DNA of 64,000 nucleotides from Epiperipatus broadwayi (lineage: Eukaryota > Onychophora > Udeonychophora > Euonychophora > Peripatidae), in contig JAQFVV010012572.1 of the NCBI GenBank assembly GCA_028023455.1, forward strand, positions 684,001-748,000. The letters are read 5' to 3'. The notes below the pieces were generated by a model, which was given only the letters and a program-made list of their open reading frames with translations, searched no databases and was not told where the DNA came from. Below are positions 45,946-59,001 of this stretch, in pieces; the stretch's first letter is position 1; every line of letters begins with the position of its first letter. The position numbers and the translations under genes are program-made.

Positions 45946-48900
45946 AATTTTATATATACACTGTGACCTTTAGCTTTGTCACAAACCAAATTCCAAGTCA
46001 AATTTTGAACCAAGATATCTAAAAAAATTATGTTGTTTAATTCTGTAATCAATAGATATTATTAATGCTTTATAATGCCATAATTTTTGTATAGGAAAAG
46101 TTATTGCATCAGTAATTTTATCCATTGTATAACTGTAAAATAATTTTATAGCTTAAATTATAATAGTTTAAGCTTAAATGAGTATTTATCATGCTAAAGT
46201 ATTTTAAATGTCAATATTTATTAGTGTTTAATGATAAATGATGCATTTTAAAGTTAATAATATTAAGTTAATCATGATTAAATCACTTCAAAGGTTTTTA
46301 AAAGCTCATATCAATTTTAAATTCTGAAACCAGATTTAAATCCTATATTTTGTTTTCCTGATATTTAAATTAAATATATAATATGCTAGTTCATTTTCAT
46401 TTTGACATAATATTATATTTCAATATTATAAATTCATTTACTTACAAAGGTTTAATAAAATTAATGATTAAAGATAAGATTTTTAAAGTAATAGATAGAT
46501 GAATGTTTGAATAAATGAGGAAATATTACATTTGATGTTTACATTATTTATTTTTAAAATTATTAATGCCTAATTTAAAAAAAAAATATTAAACCTATTC
46601 TGAGAAACTTGTCAGGATTAAATTTGTTGGTAAAAAAATGTATTAAATATTATCTGTAATATTTGATTTTTTGTGGATACAATTAAAATTTCAGTTATGT
46701 AATATTTTTGTTTCATTCTAATGTTTAAATTTTAAGTAATTATTTTATTTGCAACAAAGAAGTGGTTTTAAAATTTAATTTTTAATTGGTTTGACAAAGA
46801 AATAATTAATTAATTTTTAGAAGGAAACTTTCCCTGATTTTAATCGATTGTGGATTTGAATTAATCAATAAAGGGATCATAGATTAAAAAGTTAATGATA
46901 AGTATTGTAAAGTTGTCACACGATCACTATTATAAAGAAGGTGAAATTGATAATTGATTCTACATTTTACTTTTTTATATTTCTCACTTCACTTCAATTG
47001 TTTACTTTGTAGCAAGCATATTTTAAAAGTATATTTTTTTTTTAAATTTTATTATTTCTTAGTTTAAGTATGTTGGGCTAAACTTATAACTGGGCATACT
47101 TGTCTGAATTTAAACTACAAGGAACTAGTCTTCATACCTGCCAGCATTATTGGTAATACCATTTAATTATTCTAATGTTTAAAATATTATCTTTCATCAT
47201 TTTTACACTAGGAGATTTCAGTTGTTATTACTATCATTATGTTGCAAGAACTATTATCCATTTCAAGGCATATTTGAATGTCTGCCTTAAATTTAAATTT
47301 GCCATAATATATTTAAAACTCTTATCAGCAATAATGACGTGTATAAAAATGATAATTATACCCTGATATTTTATTTAAAACACTCAATTCATATCAGACA
47401 TTATCCAAAATATATTTATTTCTGGTAAAGAACTTTTAATTTATAGGATAATGACTATATTTTGTTATGATGAGTATGCTTTATTAGACACTTACAAAAT
47501 TTATTTTAAGACTACAAAAGAAATGTTTAATTTAATAGTAATGTTATACTTCAATGAATAATTTTGTTTGCATTGTTATTTTATTTATTGTTTATGGCAG
47601 CATGAATAGAATTCATTTATTATGAATGTTTTCTCCTCTTTGAAAAAAGAAGTCATTTTCTCAAGGCTGGGGTAATAAAATAATCAATGGGAAATATAGT
47701 GTTTAATAAATATTATGCAAAATTTAGAATTTTTTCACTTCATAAAAGGAAATATAAAATATACCTGCTAAAAGGTATTAGATTTATGTGAACTTAAATG
47801 ATTTTCTGTATTTAAATATTTTATAACACCTACAATAATATTTAATTCCTGCAAGTTCTTTTCTCTCCATAAACATTGCTATGGAAACTGCTATTGTTAT
47901 TAATGTAACATTTAATATAAATCTTTTTCCTGTTAAATATTTTATAATTTTGGATAAATATAATTTAAAGAAATATATTTCTGCAAAATATTTACAAGTT
48001 AAGATAATATCTATGATGAATTAATTTGGAAACCTGTATTCGAATATTAAGTAATATTTGCTGCAATTTAATACATATGTATCAAAAATCCCATGGATGT
48101 TTATTTAGTCAATGAATATCTACATGTATCCTATTATTTTCTAGCATAATTATCTGAAATTTTATTAAGGATGTACAAAAAATTCTTTCTATATTTAATA
48201 GTTTATATTCCAAATTTGATATTATAATTATATTGCATTTTATTATGAATATATTTGCTGTCCACAAGACTCCTCCTATTCATGTTCCAGTTTAATAATG
48301 AATAACTAAAGAAGAAAGTAAAAGGACTTTTATTTATTTTGTTTTTTATTTTAGTATCAAAAACAGGTTTATTTAACTATGTTTACAATAAAGAAAAAAT
48401 TATAAAATAACATTAAATTTGGCAATACATTTATAAACCATTAAATTACTTAATGTCCAATATTAATAAGATTCCATGTGGAATTTGCTATTAGGTGAGG
48501 AGCTAACTTCAAATCTCTTTCTTTGATATCTTTTAATTTTTGTAAAAAAATTAATGTTGGATCAGGTATAACAGACTTGAAGATTATATTTATGATTTTG
48601 CATATCATGTTTTTTATTTCAGGTGCATATTATTTTATATTTTATAAGCTTTTTGTTTTTATTTATAAAATATTTTAAATAAAAGTTCTCAGAATAGCAA
48701 TCTATTATATTTGCATATTTTAAAATAATATGTTCTCTTTTGCATATGAATCATTTATTCATAAAGATATATTGTTATGCTGTAAACTGAATAAATAGAT
48801 GTATGTTTCTGTTATGTATTTTATGCTTATTCATTATCTAATGTTAATACAGCCATATTTGGCACTAATTATTATTTATCATCTTTCATATCTATTACCT

Positions 48901-51054
48901 ATAGTATTTTGTCAGAGATAGTACATTTAGTTTCTCTATTTAGGGATGCTTATTTATGCCAATATATTTAGAGATGGAGCATTATCTCTTTCTTTTATTA
49001 TTTATTGTCTCGCTAATGTACATATACTTATATGCATATATTTTGGAGCAATAGCATATGCTCTCTCTTATTTAAGGCAATCCCATTTAATATTTTGTTC
49101 CTGATGTGAATTTTCATTATTTTTCCTGACTAGTGGCAAAGTCGTATATCCTTTATTATCTCTCAAAAGTAGATGCATTTTATGAGTTATGCCATCATAC
49201 CTTTCACCTTGCCTTATTTAATTATTTGAAGATGGATTTTGTTTGTAGTTTGTAGTATGTTAAAGCATGTGTAATATTTTACCATGGATTTATCTGGCAT
49301 TTTAATGGTTTTTATCAAGACATTGAAGAATTTCATTCTTACCTCTATAGCATTCTTAGTTGGCTTAGATGTGAATAATTCATTGTAAATGTGTGTTTTC
49401 TATTTTTGAACTTTGCTAATAATAAGAAGAAATATGATAAATAATTAATTTAAAAATTTTAAAGGGTATTTAGGCATAAATAGACAATATAAATCTGTCT
49501 TATCAATCCTTTATCATTGGATTAGTAAGTTATTATTATTATGTTAAATATTCATAAAAATGGACACTACTTATATAAAGGTTATTACATTGTATGAATG
49601 CATTGAGAAGTGAGAACTTTTTGATAATTAAACAATGGAAAGTTTATTTTAATCTGCTGGATTGCATTTGTTTAATCCAATTGAATTTACTTTTTTTTTA
49701 TTATACTTGATGTAAAAATTATAATCTTTCCACCATAAATTTTGAGGAAGTAATGTTTGTAAAGGTCTTTCGTTATGTGGACTCAGAATCTATTTAGTAT
49801 TTGTGATTTTGTATTTGTTTTCTATAAATAAATATTTCTTTTTGTTATTTAAGAAATTTCTCATAATCATTTGTCAATATCAACCAAAAATCATCCCACA
49901 TATTACCCAAAAATCTAAATAATTATATAAAATAATATTAAATTATTTTAAGTGTATATGCTAAAAGAGTATATGAACATTGAAACTAATAACAATCACT
50001 TTATTGAATTATATTTGATATTATAATTACATCTAAAAAAAATGTTGTTTATTAGTTATAATTTGACTTATCATTTTGGATTATTTCAGCCAATTTAATC
50101 TTTTTATTTAAATATCACTGTGCCCATTTATTACAAAACTATTTTCCATATTAAATCATATTTATTAATTCAAATTTAGAATATGCTTGAGGATGTTTAG
50201 TCTATGCATTTAAAATGGCTATGGGGAATTTTGCTGGCATTCTAGATTATTATTTAACTTATTCTAAATTAAGATATTTTTGTTTTATTTAAATTAATAA
50301 TGTTATTATTAATTTAGGGGTAAATGTTTGTCTTATTTTGTTTGTTAGAATATCATTCAATGTAGAATAAATGTAAATAATCAAAAAGAATTTATTTTAT
50401 GATTAAAATTAGATCATCTTGCCCTGATATATAGTTCAATTTAATTTTGTGAACTATATTATTTAAATTTATTTTAGTAATAAAGAAATTACATTCAAAA
50501 GATGGATCTTACATGGCATAAATTTTCAAATAACATTTCTAAATTTTTAAGAACTAAATATAATGATTTCATCTGATTAGAGCAAGGAGATGCTTGGAAG
50601 ATACTGAAGAGATAGATTAAGTGGTAATTGTAGTAGATATTTATAGGAGAAAGAAATTTAAACATAATCTCAATGGCATATGCACATAGTATGAAGAGTC
50701 TTTTATTGGTGCTAGAATGAGTTGAGATTCTCCTTCTTTTGAGTTAGTAATAATATTGCTTGTATTTTCATAATTTATTATAAAGGCTTACCTCTACTTT
50801 ACTGTAGCATATAGAATTTATTTTATAAGTCCATTGAGCTGGGCTATTACATGTGATTTTAGCTTATACATTATGTTGTATTGTTGTTTGACCAATGTTC
50901 TGTTTATATACACCATCAGTTAGCTTGCTCATGCCTCGGATCTCTATTCATTGTTTAAGTTAGAATTTGGATCATCATTTGTGTTCTCTCTTTTTTAGGT
51001 TACAATATATATATATGTTAAAACGAAGATTTGCATGGGTTAAATATATAAAAT
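45946..51054. other. AT-rich DNA without recognisable gene
   Basis: Five kilobases with no recognised coding region, repeat copy or RNA gene. The 63-codon frame at 47175 is hydrophobic and low-complexity. The slightly GC-richer patches (about 48940-49250 and 50560-50960) show no frame with recognisable motifs. Confidence 0.55.
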
Positions 51055-51459
51055 ACATATTTTGTGGGTTCATCCATGTTAAAAACTTTTAATATTAATA
51101 TAATGATGTTTTGACTTGGTCACACAAGCCATCCACATGTATCATCTCGCTTATTGATACAATCTGGCCTTTTAAGTATCTCAATGGCTTCTCTATTAAA
51201 AGGCCAGATTGTATCAATAAGCGAGATGATACATGTAAACTTCCTCCTATTTGGAAAGATTTTTTTAAAAAACATTCCTAAATTTAACATTTTTTGCTTT
51301 TGGTGGAATTTTTAACATTTTATTCAAATCAGTGATTGTAGCGCCTCTACAACCGTCTTTCTACCTTTTATAACTCTGTGGATGGCTTGTGTGACCAAGT
51401 CGAAACGTCAGTATATTAATATTAAAAGTTTTTAACACGGATGAACCCGCAAAATATGT
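51055..51459. mobile_element. Double inverted-repeat element with hammerhead-like arms
   Basis: Outer arms run from ACATATTTTGTGGGTTCATC (left) and its inverse ending CCCGCAAAATATGT (right) inward to GTGTGACCAAGTC. Inner arms (51136-51174 and 51196-51236) share TATCATCTCGCTTATTGATA and its complement perfectly. The right outer arm contains GTCGAAACGTCAG, the hallmark GAAAC-GTC string of Penelope-type hammerheads, and the left arm has a decayed inverse. The element is 405 bp. It is likely a non-autonomous retroelement or MITE; the TSD is unclear because the flanks are (TA)n-like. Confidence 0.7.
51373..51412 (+). ncRNA. Hammerhead-like core in right arm
   Basis: ACT and AGT can pair on either side (start of helix I). 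CTGTGGA stands for CTGANGA with one mismatch in the core. GGCTTG/CAAGTC forms stem II with loop TGTGAC. GAAAC (51402-51406) and GTC (51407-51409) follow directly, leaving no helix III loop. The core mismatch makes activity in this copy unlikely, but the layout is that of Penelope HHRs. Confidence 0.45.
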
Positions 51460-54400
51460 ATTATATATATATATAATCAATATGTACCTTATGTAGTCTT
51501 CACTATGCAAAGTTATTAAAATAACCAATGAAATAATTAGATTAATTGATAATAAATTTTATTGTAAAAAAGAATAAAGTAATACAATGAATATTTAGAT
51601 TGACTAGATTACATTTTATATACATCATAGCTATTGCATTTTATTGTATTTACATTTATTTTAAATAACCATTAAAGATCATTATCATTAGTACTAAAAT
51701 TGTTTTTGTATCAACAAAATTCATTTTCTATCACTTATTCTTTCTCTCTCTATATATATATGTAAGTTGTGTGTGTGATTATCACTGAAATAAATTAATT
51801 CTGGGGCCAATAGATAAATGTATATGGAGGATTGGACTAAAGATATTTTAGTGAAGTTAATCAATCTAAAAGTTTAGATCAGTATTTCCCAAATTATTAT
51901 CTTCTTCCTTTTAATATCTTAATAATTTTACTACTTTATTTCACATTTCCCAAATGACTCTAAATGGTTTTTTTCTTTGTTTTTAATAGTCACATTTAAT
52001 CTTTATATAATACTACTCTTCAGACAAAGTATTGAACAGAATTTTTGCTACTTTATTCAGATGAGAATTGATTCAGAAATCTTTAGTTCTTGATCCCACA
52101 ATTCTACTATTGAACTAAAACATACAGTGCAATCAAACGATATAATTCAATATTCATTGAGTGACTTCCTCTCCAGCTTGTTAATTAAAATTGGTGTCCT
52201 CTATTTTTAACTCTGGCAATCACAAATTATTGCGTATTCTGCAGCTACTTCAGCTGAAAGAGAAATTAATTTCTATTTTTACTTGAAAAAAAAATATATT
52301 TTCTTTGCAAGATTTCTTTTTGTTTATAATTCGTATGTGTGAAGATTTTTTTTTTTTCAGAATATATAATTCATTTATGTTCATACTTATTATTTTATGG
52401 TACAAAATCATATCTACACCCTTCGTTGATAATTTCTAATGTTAGAAAGGAGTTGTTTCCCATTATTGTAGTATTAAGTTTTCCTTTTTTGAATAAATAA
52501 TTAGGTTCTAAGATATAATGATACTAAAAGTAAAAGTGGTTACATTTCATCTGACACAGTCCTTATAATTCGATACTCAAGCTAAAACTGTTTTTCCCCT
52601 CATATATTTAATTTTTATTCTCAGTAAGATAGGCTAAATATCAGTACAGCTGTTTATTACAAGTTTTTTTGCTTACGTTTATATAAAACTGAGTAACTGT
52701 GTTCTTAATGTAAGCTTATATGGACAAATAAAGGAAACCTTTTTTTACTGTTCTTTGTGGTGATAATCTCCCCATAGTCTATTTACTGTTGCCAACCAGA
52801 ATTCCACTACAAAAGAATAAAGTTAATCCTAACAATACTTGTTCATCAGTTGTGCAGAATTAAAATTCACGTAGTAAATGTGATGTCGTCAATAGTAAGG
52901 GAAAATGAATAAAACGTTATTGTAGTCATTTTTACTTTTCAATTAACGAAACATTTGTTATATAAGCAAATAATTCTATTGTAAGATATCAAATGGTCGT
53001 TTAAAAAGCATAGATCGCTGTAGCAAGATTTACTTCAATAAACTGACCCTTTAAATGATCAGTAGATAGCTGGCGGACTTTTAATTTTCTTTATGTTGCA
53101 ACAATAAACTGGTATTTATTATATATATATACGCAGTGTGTATATCTGTTGAATCTTGAACTCAAAAATCAATAACGTTGTTTTGCCTTGTTAGTGTAAA
53201 GATTGTTTTTATTGCTAGAAAACTGCATTTTATTCTTTACAAAAAATAAAAATTTGATCTACTTTCTTGCCATTAGATTAATTACAAATTGCAAAATAAG
53301 AATTTAATCAATAAACAGAATATCACATGATTCACTATACCTTTTTTATTTCAAAATTAGTATGATTAAAGATGAAAATATAAAAGATTATTTACATATT
53401 TACGATTATTTACAATAAATTCAGGCTTATTAAAGATACATTGATTTTGCAGGAATGACAATTATGTACGACTAGCTGATTAATTTATATTTTTAACTCA
53501 TTTACGGAAGCTATAAAATAACTCATAGAAGTAATTTTTTGTTTTTCCTAGAAACCAAACCGAGTTACTTCTTTTATTATATTTTAAATATATATTCATC
53601 ACTAAACTTTATAATAAAATTATATATGAATTTTTTTCTACAGTACAGGCTTTATCGTACCTATAATTATATGAAAATAATTTATTATTATAATAACGAA
53701 TGGTTAATTACTTGGGAAGTCATATGACCTCAAACACCAGAAATGACAAAACCTTACAATATTGTTTATTATTATTATTTATATACCAATTTAAAAACTG
53801 AGTTCTATTGATTGCAAATTATCTTATAATTGTCAGTCAAATGGTGTTGGGTGTACCAATGTTAAAATATCTCAATTAAACCAAGAAAGTGAATCTGAAT
53901 CTGAAATGGTGTTTTGGAATTTCACTTTAAACCTTTCCTAAGTAGTTCAATTTATCTGCTATGATTTTTAGGGCAGAAGTAAGAAATTAAAACACATTCT
54001 TATTGTTGATAATTTAATTATGTGAGCTATCCATATTATTAAACTAATGACACATTCTGATGTTATACATCTAATATTATGATTGATAACCAATTTTATA
54101 CCTATTTGCAATATCCAGATTGATTATTTCATTCTACTTATATGCATCAGTTTCCTCTCATATTTTTTCCTTGTTTACTTCAAAATAACTTCTATTTCAG
54201 AAGTCAGCATTTTTAATTTGCTAAATCATATATATCTTGTAAAAACTATCATTCTAAATATGTGTAAATTTCAACTAATTATCAGTTCAATATTCCAGTT
54301 ATTTTTAAACAGTATTCAGTACTTTGGTGAAATTTTTCTAAACTTGTTCAACTCTTTGATTAAATATTGACCAAAACCAAGTTAGGTATACAACCATTAG

Positions 54401-54945
54401 CCAAGGGTGTTGACAAACTGGACTGATGCTTGTGCATATTGTTGACACAATTCCTAGAAATTATTATATATTTTTTAAAAGTACAGTCTTTTTAATATTT
54501 TTGCAATAAATAAGAAAGCATTATTATAAAATTGAGTATTTAATATTTTGCTTTGAATTTTTTTTTTTTAATATTATGTTTTAAATCAGTTGCTAATAAA
54601 ATTTTGAAATAGTTAATGCTTTTAAGTTATTAAAGAGCTTTATTTTGACTAACATTTTTAAAATTTATTTTTGAATAATTTGTATAATTTTATTAGTATT
54701 AATGTTTAGCTTAATGAAAATCTCATGTTACATCTTTTTAAAAAAAAAAAAAAAAATTCCAATAATAATATAAAAAAACCTATATAATGCAATTCAAAAT
54801 ATTTATAAATTGAAATGAATATATCTTAGTTATAAAAAAATTTGATGTTGTTGTTTCAAATTATTGTAGACACACTTGAAAAATACTTTTTTATATGGCA
54901 TTCATTCTATTAGGAGCAATTTTTTCACACTGCTGAAGAATTACC
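51460..54945. other. AT-rich DNA without recognisable gene
   Basis: No gene, repeat copy or RNA gene was recognised. Open frames at 53539 and 54083 are Ile/Tyr/Phe-rich with no domain. Stretches near 52100-52260 and 52740-53080 are less AT-rich but stop in all frames. Confidence 0.5.
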
Positions 54946-55083
54946 TGTTCAAAGTTTGAATAATCAATGGATGCTAGATAGTATTATGATTTAAATCTGT
55001 TGATCCTAATATATCCAATCTGGATGCTACATGTGGATAGTATAAAAAGTGCTGCCATCTAGAATTCATTGAATTATTCAAGC
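54946..55083. repeat. Small diverged fold-back
   Basis: GTTTGAATAATCAATGGATG on the left is matched in inverse by the right end (CATTGAATTATTCAAGC), with intervening GCTAGATAGTAT-like and CTAGAAT-like blocks. ATCAATGGATGC also occurs in the 16.7-kb fold-back, so it may be a remote relative. Confidence 0.5.
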
Positions 55084-55089
55084 TTAAAA

Positions 55090-55747
55090 TAGATTAGTAG
55101 TATCAAGAAAATTGTTCTAAATAGCATTTTATATGTAAGCAGAGATAATAATGTGATATTTGGCAAATTTATTATTTATGCATCTAAAAGTGATTTGTAA
55201 AAACTTCTTGTTGTTTAGATAATGCTTTCAATTTAAACCAGAAAATCCAAATTTTTTTCAAAGTATATCTAGTTGCTTAAGTTATATTTTAAACATTACT
55301 CCATAATAAATATTCTTCTTTTAAAACAACCTTTAATTCCTTTTAAATATATACTTATAGTTACAAGAAAAATTAAGGATTTATTTACATGGGCGAAAAT
55401 CATGAACACATGATGCCAAAATGATATTACCATACAATGGCAGGTTATATGAATGAGAACTTATAATAAAAATCGATTGCAATTTATGGTAAAGAAATAG
55501 TGGCTGTAAACAGTAGAAATTAAAATAGGATGAGAAGAAAAGATTAATAATATAGTTTATATAGGTAACTATCTAGAGATGGTTACATCAATATTAATAT
55601 GTAGGTAAAGCTTTAATATGTTTATAGTTTTTGAATTGTTCATTATGTGTCAATATTACTGCTTACAATAACTTTTCAATATGGCTAAAGGCCATATTTT
55701 TAAAGAAATCAACTGTGATAGAAATAAAACATTGTACTTTTTATTGC
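55090..55747. other. AT-rich DNA without recognisable gene
   Basis: Nothing beyond plain AT-rich sequence was seen. Confidence 0.5.
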
Positions 55748-57054
55748 TATACACCTGGGTCTTGTTTTATGCGGTAGATAGGTTTCTCAGAAAATGCGCA
55801 CAAAAGAAATCACACAAAAATAGACTTACCTTACCTTGAAAAATGAGAGATACGTACTGTAATTTTCCAAAAATTGTATAAAAGCAAAGCAACAACGTAT
55901 AATTACTTTAAAATTTGCATTAAAAAAAAAGAAAATATGACTAATAAAAAATTTCAAATTTGAAAAAAAGTGATACAAGACAAACTTTTTTTACTTATTT
56001 TATTAACTACAGTATTTAATTTTATTCAAAACAATATATTTTTATACGTAATTTACATTTTTTTCATACATGTACAGTTTTTTAATTATTATCGCTATTT
56101 GAGACATCAGATTCATCATGATGTGATGTGATATGAGGTACAGTAGCTTCTCCTTAAACGAAGTCAAGAGGAAATATAACTAAAACATTTTCCAATCGCT
56201 GTTGATCCTTCCCATTTCACTAAGCAATCTAAAATTGAAATTTTTGTTTTCAAAGAAATTCATTTTCTTGGGTGTTTGTTCCTCTCCATTAGGGTAAACT
56301 AAAAGTTTAAAATGAGAATTTAGACTTATGATAATAAAAAGACACCGACTCAAAATTTAATTAAAACTAACAATTAAAAATTAAATTCTTATTTTTGTCT
56401 TTAATTTTTTAATTTTCAATTCCGTTTAAAAATCAAATTTCATTGCTTTACATCACATTAATTTAAGATCACGTTACACAATTTTTAAATTGTTAATTAC
56501 GATTAAAAATCAGATTTTAATTGTCAAATTTAATTGTGCCCACTGCTGTTATTCACCTTTTAAAAATAAACTTGTGGTCACTAAATGATTAATTGATTAC
56601 GTACTCTTTTTTAAAAAAGCAAAAATAGAACGTGATTTAAAATGCAAAAACAACAACATATATAGTTTAGGCATCTATAATGTTTGAACAGATTTACATT
56701 ATAATCTTGTAAAAGTTAATGTGTGTATATAAAATGGGGAAATCCTGATTTTAAGTGAATTATGAACTTCTTTATTGCATAAATCTATTACAGTACTATT
56801 ATAAAGCGCTGAAAATATTGAAATTATTAGATGGAAATCAAACTCCGATAATGCACTATTACTTTAAACATGATGTGAGTATGCAAAATTTATAATATTT
56901 AAAGTAATAGTGCATTATTGGAGCTCGACTTCTGATCTAATAATTTTTATCACATAAAAGAAAGCCACATACAAAGATATTAAGAAGAAACATGAATCGC
57001 ATAACTTCAAAATTGCATTAAATAAATCTGCATAAAACGAAGCCCGGGTGTATA
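55748..57054. mobile_element. pogo/Tigger-like MITE, copy 2, containing a LINE tail
   Basis: The left end, TATACACCTGGGTCTTG then TTTTATGCGG, and the right end (complement TATACACCCGGGCTTCG then TTTTATGCAG) are inverted, and AATGCAATTTTGAAGTTATG follows inside the right end as in copy 1. The LINE 3' tail is present but cut short at about 56115-56172. A perfect-looking hairpin (56849-56930) adds length relative to copy 1. No transposase frame remains. Confidence 0.68.
56849..56930. repeat. Hairpin inside MITE
   Basis: AACTCCGATAATGCACTATT and its inverse are separated by about 25 bp, with two mismatches over 28-bp arms. Confidence 0.85.
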
Positions 57055-57857
57055 TTAATGAATAGCATACAGCCTACGTTGTTTTTAATATCAAGATGAA
57101 TAACAGTGTTATAAAGTTTAAGCATTTTAGCTGCCCAAACACATATTGTACAAACATGTAAAATATTCATATGGCTTAAGGAGATGCATGTTCTCTCCAC
57201 CATGTTTAAAGAAAAATGGAATATGAAAAAGTTTTTATATAAAAGAGTTCACTGCAATACACTAAGTAGGAAATTTAAGTGTGTTTTGTGCATGCATATA
57301 TACTGAAAAGAATTAAATGTTTTTACAATTAGTAGACACATCCATAGTTTAGACTTAAGATTTCTTACTTATTTAATTATACAAAGTAACATATTATAAT
57401 GGTCAGGGTGATCATAAAATCTTGCTGTATCTGTGCTACAGGGTGCCACCAGGTTATTGGAATCTGGAAAATTTATATAGTAGGCAGATACATAAGTTAA
57501 AGATTCACATTTTTACATATATATTTTATTCTGACCGTTAGCCCATGCCACTAGTTCATGGAGATGCAGAAACTTAATATAACTTCCTAAAATATATTTT
57601 AATGAAAAAGATTTCAATAAAACAAATAAATAAGCTACTGCCAGAAATAACACACACAACAAGATTTATTGACACATATATATAAATATTTAAAATTGAG
57701 GAATAAAATTTATCTTGTTTATATTTAAATATTATTTTTTAAATTTAAATTATTATTTTAAACAATCCGCACAGATGGATTTTAATAAGAGTTTGTTTTA
57801 TGATGTTGAGTATAGATACACTATACGGATTTGTTCGAAAAAGAAAATATCCTATAG
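57055..57857. other. AT-rich DNA without recognisable gene
   Basis: No gene was recognised. The last 140 bases before 57858 could be intron-like sequence in front of the exon candidate, ending in TATCCTATAG. Confidence 0.4.
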
Positions 57858-58073
57858 CCCTTATTTAATTCTAGGCCAAAAGTTCACAGTCAAACCAATG
57901 CCAATCCATCTGATATATCGATGTATTCAATGCAGCATGAATACGACAGCACAATACCATACTGTCAGGAATGCACATCTGAACAGCATGGTTATAGAGA
58001 AGAGATTATCTCTCACCCAGTACGAGAATGTTACATCTGCCTGGCAAGAAGAACAATAAAAAAAACTCCATAG
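57858..58073 (+). CDS. Exon-like open frame 1 (uncertain)
   Basis: A 71-codon frame opens right after an AG and ends at TAG (58071-58073). It includes MYSMQHEYDSTIPYCQEC and, later, HPVRECYICLARR, two Cys-x2-Cys pairs 18 residues apart. Amino-acid use is balanced, unlike the Ile/Lys/Phe bias of random frames in this window, and the DNA is GC-richer. I do not recognise the protein. The minus strand of 58224-58006 also has an open frame of 72 codons, so the strand is not certain. It could be a terminal exon, a pseudogene or part of an unknown element. Confidence 0.3.
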   Translation, partial: PLFNSRPKVHSQTNANPSDISMYSMQHEYDSTIPYCQECTSEQHGYREEIISHPVRECYICLARRTIKKTP

Positions 58074-58119
58074 GAAGGGATTGCAGTCCTTTTTGCCATT
58101 TTACTATCTCTTTCCATAG

Positions 58120-58251
58120 GCTAAAGTGGTGATCCAAGGAGCAGGGAATACGTCTGCTTTGATGGTCATTAAGAGAAATCGAACTTATTTTGCCCAAGTG
58201 CGGTGTATATATGATCCTGCACATAGCGGAACTTCATACTACATTTACTAA
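58120..58251 (+). CDS. Exon-like open frame 2 (uncertain)
   Basis: A 43-codon frame follows a good 3' splice site (polypyrimidine TCTCTTTCCATAG at 58107-58119) and ends at TAA (58249-58251). It starts KVVIQGAGNTSALM and continues with TYFAQVRCIYDPAHSG. It is in a different frame from the open frame ending at 58073. No family is recognised. It may be a last exon on the plus strand, but the antisense frame noted for the neighbouring region overlaps it. Confidence 0.3.
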   Translation, partial: AKVVIQGAGNTSALMVIKRNRTYFAQVRCIYDPAHSGTSYYIY

Positions 58252-58544
58252 TTACACCAATATATCAAATCCATTAACCCAATTTAACTGCAAAACAACT
58301 AACCCAAGATTAACCCTCTCTTAAACTAACAAACTTAACAAATCTATATAGCCATCCACACCCAACCTAAATTTAAATACATTCTAATGATTTAATTAAT
58401 ACATATTAATAAAAAATAATAAAAAATGGAAATGATTAAAATAGCAAACTCATATAAAATAAATATTAATAATTGATTTAGAGTTCTATTCTTGGTCAGA
58501 TAAGAGTCCATTTATTTATATTACTTTTTTTTTTTACGGATTGA
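58252..58544. other. AT-rich spacer
   Basis: Plain AT-rich sequence between the exon-like islands. It holds no motif that I recognise. Confidence 0.4.
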
Positions 58545-58742
58545 TTATTTATTTTTTGCAAATTCAGAAAAAGTTCCTATTAGATAACCGAAAAAGTTTA
58601 TACTTTCTGGATTCTGCAGATGTAGAGGTCCATCTTCATGATCACTTATTAGATTGCTTGTCCTCTTTAAAATGAAGCCGCTACTTGCCATTCCTTTTGG
58701 TCCATAACTGTCATAGGGAGGCCTCAGCTGGATGTCAAGAAA
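58545..58742 (-). CDS. Exon-like open frame 3, minus strand (uncertain)
   Basis: A 65-codon minus frame contains a plausible splice acceptor, TTTCTTGACATCCAG, after which it reads LRPPYDSYGPKGMASSG, then KRTSNLISDHEDGPLHL and INFFGYLIG, ending at TAA. The composition is protein-like and the DNA is GC-richer than its surroundings. I recognise no domain. Together with the open frame at 58870-59001 it could be part of a minus-strand gene that runs out of visible exons here. Confidence 0.33.
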   Translation of the reverse strand, partial: FLDIQLRPPYDSYGPKGMASSGFILKRTSNLISDHEDGPLHLQNPESINFFGYLIGTFSEFAKNK

Positions 58743-58869
58743 TTAAATCTATTGCAGACTCCTACATTGCAAAATCTGCAATACAACTACCATTCATATA
58801 TAGGTTAATAGTCAGCATCTAAGATGACAATTATTTTTAATAATAATATTTTGGGCTTTTATATTTTTA

Positions 58870-59001
58870 TTATATCTGCAAATTTTCGGATTCAACGAGC
58901 AAGACATCACTAATCCTAGAGTCTCTTTTTGGTCCGTGCTGTGGCTTGGTGCTTCCATTGGTCAAGCTAATTCTTTTTATTCTCTTATCTGATCTTTTAA
59001 A
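58870..59001 (-). CDS. Exon-like open frame 4, minus strand (uncertain)
   Basis: A 43-codon minus frame reads KRIKRISLTNGSTKPQ and GPKRDSRISDVLLVE before TAA at 58870. It is basic, low in hydrophobic residues and unlike the random frames of the window. No donor site is obvious at its end. It lies about 130 bp upstream (in minus-strand sense) of the frame ending at 58545, so the two could be neighbouring exons or one broken pseudogene. Confidence 0.28.
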   Translation of the reverse strand, partial: FKRSDKRIKRISLTNGSTKPQHGPKRDSRISDVLLVESENLQI

